Assembly: GCA_023374045.1 (NCBI GenBank)
Contig: CM041780.1
Coordinates: forward strand, 172,055,339-172,119,338
DNA: 64,000 nt
DNA from: Limonium bicolor
Taxonomy: Eukaryota > Streptophyta > Magnoliopsida > Caryophyllales > Plumbaginaceae
Direction: 5' to 3'
Part shown: positions 58,780-64,000 of the stretch, piece by piece
How positions within the stretch are numbered: the stretch's first letter is position 1
How the letters are laid out: each line of letters begins with the position of its first letter
Notes under the pieces: generated by a model
The model's input: only the letters and a program-made list of their open reading frames with translations
Database searches by the model: none
Told to the model about the DNA's origin: nothing
Translations under genes and position numbers: made by a program

Positions 58780-59645
58780 ATATAAATGATAAATATTCAT
58801 ATTTATATAGATTATATATACAATATATATTAATATTTATATATTATATATAACATTTTTTGAAACTTGTATATATATATTATATTAATTTTTAATTTTA
58901 TAGTATTTAAGTTATTAATAATTTCATTAATATATATTATATAATAAAATAATTTTAAATTGTGAATAATATAAATCAACATTTTTATAAATTATATATA
59001 ACTATATATTAATATTTTTTAATTTTATAGTATTTAAAATTTAAATAATATTAATATTTTCATATATTATATAATATATATTTATATATATAAATATTTT
59101 TAACTTTATAAACAATATATATAAATATTTTTTATATTTATAACATTTAAAGTATATATAATATTTATTAATATTAATATATATTATATATCATATTTGT
59201 TCATATTTATTTAAAATATATATTATATATCATATTTATTTAAATTATAAAAATATGTATAAATGATTATATATTTAAAGTTATTAATAATATATATTAT
59301 TATTTCAGAATTTTATTTTAGTTAAATTATAAATAATATTTATATATATTATATATAGTATTTGTTCAGTTTTTCAAATATAAATAATATATATTAACAT
59401 TATTATAAATTATATATAAATATTTATTTTAAATTAAAAATGATATATATTAAATATTTATATAATATATATCACATTCATATTTATATTTATATAATTA
59501 TAAATTATAAATAAAATATATTTATATTTATATAAATTATACATAAAATATATTTATATTTCATAAATATTGTATATTAATATTTATAAAAACTATGTAA
59601 CATATATTAGTATTTATATAAATTATATAGCATATATATAAATAT
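58780..59645. repeat. Extremely AT-rich core of the MITE
   Basis: About 870 bp of almost only A and T, built from TTATATATAATATATATTAA-like words in irregular repetition. There is no coding potential. Polymerase slippage is a likely origin. Confidence 0.8.
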
Positions 59646-59853
59646 TTATGTTAGAGATGATGATGATAGGTGTAAGAGGGAGGAAAGGGAATACTTTTCC
59701 CTAGGATTTTGGGGGGAATCGCTGAAGAGGGATATGGGGGTTTTCGAAACTTGAAGTGGGGGAAACGGAATCACTAAAAACACAAAACAAACACCCACAA
59801 AGGGAATGATTCTGTTTCCCTTTGATGATTACCCCGAAGTGAACGCACCCTTA

Positions 59854-60337
59854 TTGTAGTGTTAATTGAGACTATTGCCAATCTATGTTTGCAAGCGATG
59901 ACACAGAAATCTTTGATGATCTCTACCCGATTCAAAGCTCCAATAATTAGAATCATAAGATCTAATGACATCCATTAAGGTGTTTCATCTCATCTTTATT
60001 TATGTGGGAGTCAAAAGGACTTGGTGTCCTAACCTCATCCTCTTCTCCTATTTGTATGTAGAGGTGATTTGATGTATTGTGCATATTGGTGGTGGCACTA
60101 CAACATATGCACAGTATGTGGTGTAACGGAAGTGGGTGGGGTAGGAATTAGTGAAGGTTTATGGTGAATTTCTCATTTCTTTTTGGAATTGGGAACCCGC
60201 AGCCGCTACTCTTAGAGTGCGCACAGGGTAAACCCAATGGCGGACATGCTCGCCTACAATACATGCTAACCGGGTAAATCACACAGGGTATAACCCCTCT
60301 GTGGCAGGCTCGCCAATCAATGTAAGGTTGGAGAATA
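59854..60337. other. Flank between the MITE and the tandem repeat
   Basis: 60175-60320 contains a GC-richer patch with CGCACAGGGTAAACCC and CACAGGGTATAACCCC and the word GGCGGACATGCTCG, which recurs inside the 1.27-kb units. No gene supported. Confidence 0.45.
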
Positions 60338-60870
60338 AGACTTTGGGACCGTCCTTCTTGCCACTCCGTTCCTCCACCGTTATAAGAGAGTAAACTCCGT
60401 TCCTCCACTCCCCCCAGAATGGGTTATAAGAGAATAAACTCCATTCCTCCACCAAAGTGGGTTATAAGATGATTCAAAATCAGGACCTTCTGTCCCCTAC
60501 TCCGGTCCTCCACCACTCGGATGTCAATCACTTGACGTGAATTTCTCATTTCAGCGTGCTCTTGCGTGTTAGTTTTCTTGTCCCCTTGTTTTCCATGATC
60601 AAGGATAAGTGAGGAAGGTTTGAAAAAACTTGAAGGCAGAGAAGTTTGGAAAATCGAACTGAGAGCACAGGATGCGAATGACGAAGCCGAGGATGAAGAA
60701 AGACACGTTTATATACCACCAACATATATAAAGAATAAAATTATGTAGCATGAATGTAGTTTTGTATTACTAATAGAACTAATTTCATTACGACAAAGCA
60801 CTGTTTTACAATAATTACTAAATTTGGTAACAAGTGCCCTCGACACACTACCCAAAATACAGAATTAGCA

Positions 60871-61059
60871 TTAATTGAATAAACTAAGATGAACAACTAA
60901 TTGATTGATGTTAACAACTTGTTGCGCTTCTTTTGGCCTATCCAAAAACAGGACTGGTTTATCGTAGCTTCTAATACGTAATGGATACCTAAACAGAAGA
61001 GTGCAACCAAACATTAGTATATTGTACATGATCTGCCAGGGCTTCGAAACTGAGCACAA
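60871..61059 (-). other. Exon-like frame in tandem unit 1
   Basis: A minus-strand frame whose last part looks like a final exon: a branch-like CTAAT, a pyrimidine tract and TTTAG at about 60989-60993, then YPLRIRSYDKPVLFLDRPKE, QQVVNINQ and a stop. I do not recognise the protein. It is unchanged in unit 2 and has one amino-acid change in unit 3. Confidence 0.3.
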
Positions 61060-62144
61060 TCTCTACATTTAAATGTTATATGGATAAGACATGCGAAAGT
61101 AGCTAGGTTATCTTGTTTTTTTATAATTATAGGCACATGGCCTAGGGTGCCGTAAGGGCAAATCAAACAACACCGACTCGACTCAACTCTTACATACCTT
61201 TCTAATCCTACCTTACACAGACATTACACGGGACATCTTACTAAAGACTAGAGATCTTGTCCTAGGGACCTTCCTTGACCTCTTCTTACAACCTTTCCCT
61301 TGCATCTCTGACGATATGGCGGACATGCTCGTCTTGGGACCGTCCTACACGCCACTCCATTCCTCTTCCAGGCTGGGTAATCGGTTATCCTTTCCCTTAC
61401 CACCGTCCTTCATGACGCACCTTCATTGACCTCTTCTTACAACCTTTCCCTTGCATCTCTGACGATAAGGCCGCTAGGTTATCTTGTTTTTTTTCTATAA
61501 TTATAGGCACATGGCCTAGGGTGCCGCAAGGGCAAATCAAACAACACCGACTCGACTCAACTCTTACATACCTTTCTAATCCTACCTTACACAGACATTA
61601 CACGGGACATCTTACTAAAGACTTTGGGACCGTCCTTCTCGCCACTCCGTTCCTCCACCGTTATAAGAGAGTAAACTCCGTTCCTCCACTCCCCCCAGAA
61701 TGGTTATAAGAAATAAACTCCATTCCTCCACCAAAGTGGGTTATAAGATGATTCAACTCAGGACCTTCTGTCCCCTACTCCGGTCCTCCACCACTCGGAT
61801 GTCAATCACTTGACGTGAATTTCTCATTTCAGCGTGCTCTTGCGTGTTATTTTCTTGTCCCCTTGTTTTCCATGATCAAGGATAAGTGAGGAAGGTTTGA
61901 AAAAACTTGAAGGCAGAGAAGTTTGGAAATCGAACTGAGAGCACAGGATGCGAATGACGAAGCGAGGATGAAGAAAGACACGTTTATATACCACCAACAT
62001 ATAAAGAATAAAATTATGTAGCATGAATGTAGTTTTGTATTACTAATAGAACTAATTTCATTACGACAAAGCACTGTTTTACAATAAATTACTAAATTTG
62101 GTAACAAGTGCCCTCGACACACTACCCAAAATACAGAATTAGCA

Positions 62145-62333
62145 TTAATTGAATAAACTAAGATGAACAACTAATTGATTGATGTTAACAACTTGTTGCG
62201 CTTCTTTTGGCCTATCCAAAAACAGGACTGGTTTATCGTAGCTTCTAATACGTAATGGATACCTAAACAGAAGAGTGCAACCAAACATTAGTATATTGTA
62301 CATGATCTGCCAGGGCTTCGAAACTGAGCACAA
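62145..62333 (-). other. Exon-like frame in tandem unit 2
   Basis: Same 62-residue reading as in unit 1 with no amino-acid change, although the surrounding repeat has several indels. Confidence 0.3.
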
Positions 62334-63423
62334 TCTCTACATTTAAATGTTATATGGATAAGACATGCGAAAGTAGCTAGGTTATCTTGTTTTTTTATAA
62401 TTATAGGCACATGGCCTAGGGTGCCGTAAGGGCAAATCAAACAACACCGACTCGACTCTCTCTTACATACCTTTCTAATCCTACCTTACACAGACATTAC
62501 ACGGGACATCTTACTAAAGACTAGAGATCTTGTCCTAGGGACCTTCCTTGACCTCTTCTTACAACCTTTCCCTTGCATCTCTCTGACGATATGGCGGACA
62601 TGCTCGTCTTGGGACCGTCCTACACGCCACTCCATTCTCTTCCAGGCTGGGTAATCGGTTATCCTTTCCCTTACCACCGTCCTTCAGACGCACCTTCATT
62701 GACCTCTTCTTACAACCTTTCCCTTGCATCTCTGACGATAAGGCCGCTAGGTTATCTTGTTTTTTTCTTAATTATAGGCACATGGCCTAGGGTGCCGCAA
62801 GGGCAAATCAAACACACACGACTCGACTCAACTCTTACATACCTTTCTAATCCTACCTTACACAGACATTACACGGGACATCTTACTAAAGACTTTGGGA
62901 CCGTCCTTCTCGCCACTCCGTTCCTCCACCGTTATAAGAGAGTAAACTCCGTTCCTCCACTCCCCCCAGAATGGGTTATAAGAGAATAAACTCCATTCCT
63001 CCACCAAAGTGGGTTATAAGATGATTCAAACTCAGGACCTTCTGTCCCCTACTCCGGTCCTCCACCACTCGGATGTCAATCACTTGACGTGAATTTCTCA
63101 TTTCAGCGTGCTCTTGCGTGTTAGTTTTCTTGTCCCCTTGTTTTCCATGATCAAGGATAAGTGAGGAAGGTTTGAAAAAACTTGAAGGCAGAGAAGTTTG
63201 GAAAATCGAACTGAGAGCACAGGATGCGAATGACGAAGCCGAGGATGAAGAAAGACACGTTTATATACCACCAACATATATAAAGAATAAAATTATGTAG
63301 CATGAATGTAGTTTTGTATTACTAATAGAACTAATTTCATTACGACAAAGCACTGTTTTACAATAAATTACTAAATTTGGTAACAAGTGCCCTCGACACA
63401 CTACCCAAAATACAGAATTAGCA

Positions 63424-63612
63424 TTAATTGAATAAACTAAGATGAACAACTAATCGATTGATGTTAACAACTTGTTGCGCTTCTTTTGGCCTATCCAAAA
63501 ACAGGACTGGTTTATCGTAGCTTCTAATACGTAATGGATACCTAAACAGAAGAGTGCAACCAAACATTAGTATATTGTACATGATCTGCCAGGGCTTCGA
63601 AACTGAGCACAA
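63424..63612 (-). other. Exon-like frame in tandem unit 3
   Basis: Same reading with Gln to Arg near the end (VVNINR). Confidence 0.3.
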
Positions 63613-64000
63613 TCTCTACATTTAAATGTTATATGGATAAGACATGCGAAAGTAGCTAGGTTATCTTGTTTTTTTATAATTATAGGCACATGGCCTAGGG
63701 TGCCGTAAGGGCAAATCAAACAACACCGACTCGACTCAACTCTTACATACCTTTCTAATCCTACCTTACACAGACATTACACGGGACATCTTACTAAAGA
63801 CTAGAGATCTTGTCGTAGGGACCTTCCTTGACCTCTTCTTACAACCGTTCCCTTACATCTCTGACGATATGGCGGACATGCTCGTCTTGGGACCGTCCTA
63901 CACGCCACTCCATTTCTCTTCCAGGCTGGGTAATCGGTTATCCTTTCCCTTACCACCGTCCTTCACGACGCACCTTCATTGACCTCTTCTTACAACCTTT

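Larger units (their letters stand above)
52729..59850. mobile_element. Harbinger-like MITE, split by E2
   Basis: Terminal inverted repeats GGGTGCGTTCACTTCG (52729-52744) and CGAAGTGAACGCACCC (59835-59850), both flanked by TTA (52726-52728 and 59851-59853), the target site of PIF/Harbinger elements. Without E2 and its duplication it is about 1.24 kb and has no transposase. GGAAAGGGAA-type words recur near both ends. The centre is the AT-rich block at 58780-59645. It would be mobilised by a transposase in trans. Confidence 0.8.
60338..64000. repeat. 1.27-kb tandem repeat, three copies, right-truncated
   Basis: Units start at AGACTTTGGG: 60338-61618 (1281 bp), 61619-62889 (1271 bp) and 62890-64000 (continues past the window). 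Each complete unit has an internal duplication: the block GCTAGGTTATCTTG ... CTTACTAAAGACT appears twice about 372 bp apart (61101 and 61474; 62376 and 62748), and GACCTCTTCTTACAACC appears twice. Copies are very similar and differ mainly by 1-2 base indels. Confidence 0.93.

Noticed and set aside
62573..62989. 138-codon frame across the tandem repeat
   Set aside because: It crosses unit junctions and depends on indels differing between copies; not conserved in the other units.

Overview
The window is repeat-rich nuclear DNA from a flowering plant, probably a eudicot with a large genome. The evidence is nested LTR retrotransposons with initiator-Met-tRNA primer sites, a chromovirus integrase with a C-terminal chromodomain, a plant-only plasmodesmata-located protein (PDLP, DUF26) gene, a CACTA end with the subterminal repeats typical of plants, a LINE-1 remnant and a Harbinger-like MITE. 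No bacterial, organellar or viral signature was seen. The only host genes I can support are the broken PDLP gene (14370-16454, minus) and weak exon-like pieces near 52.4 kb and in the 60-64 kb tandem repeat. I could not identify the species.

Layout. 1-11587: element A (+), a non-coding LTR element with about 4.1-kb LTRs; its left LTR is cut by the window edge and carries a (GTAT)n run of about 970 bp. 11588-12529: LINE-1 ORF2 endonuclease remnant (minus). 14370-16454: PDLP pseudogene. 17607-18142: one end of a CACTA transposon. 18143-45125: solo LTR C, opened by two later insertions: complete non-coding element B (18468-31044, TSD TAAAC) and a giant solo LTR E1 (31619-41914), which itself contains solo LTR A2 (37281-41181, TSD GCTGG). 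45868-51989: a Copia LTR in pieces, holding solo LTR X (46013-47450, TSD CCTGG) and a chromovirus fragment D (47727-50261, integrase plus chromodomain) set between 1.55-kb direct repeats. 52729-59850: a Harbinger-like MITE (TSD TTA) split by giant solo LTR E2 (52796-58673, TSD GAAAG). 60338-64000: a 1.27-kb tandem repeat, three copies, running off the window.

How the parts relate. A, A2, B, C, D, E1 and E2 share LTR ends (TGAAAYACCCC ... GTTACA). Only D keeps pol, which places the group near the Tekay/Del chromoviruses; A and B look like non-autonomous partners. Read across these families, the LTRs and PPT regions carry small hairpins whose stems change sequence while pairing is kept: (1) a hairpin directly before each of two polypurine tracts, (2) a hairpin about 100 nt before the LTR 3' end with loop YRTGGG, (3) a cluster of hairpins further upstream in the LTR. 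I consider these covarying structures the most interesting signal in the window. Other unusual items are GACCGACC/GGTCGGTC box arrays shared by unrelated LTRs, a ~190-bp tandem array and an antisense tRNA-like Pol III cassette inside the ~6-kb LTRs, and the microsatellite that expanded in only one LTR of element A.

All alignments here were made by eye. Identity levels are impressions, not computed values.
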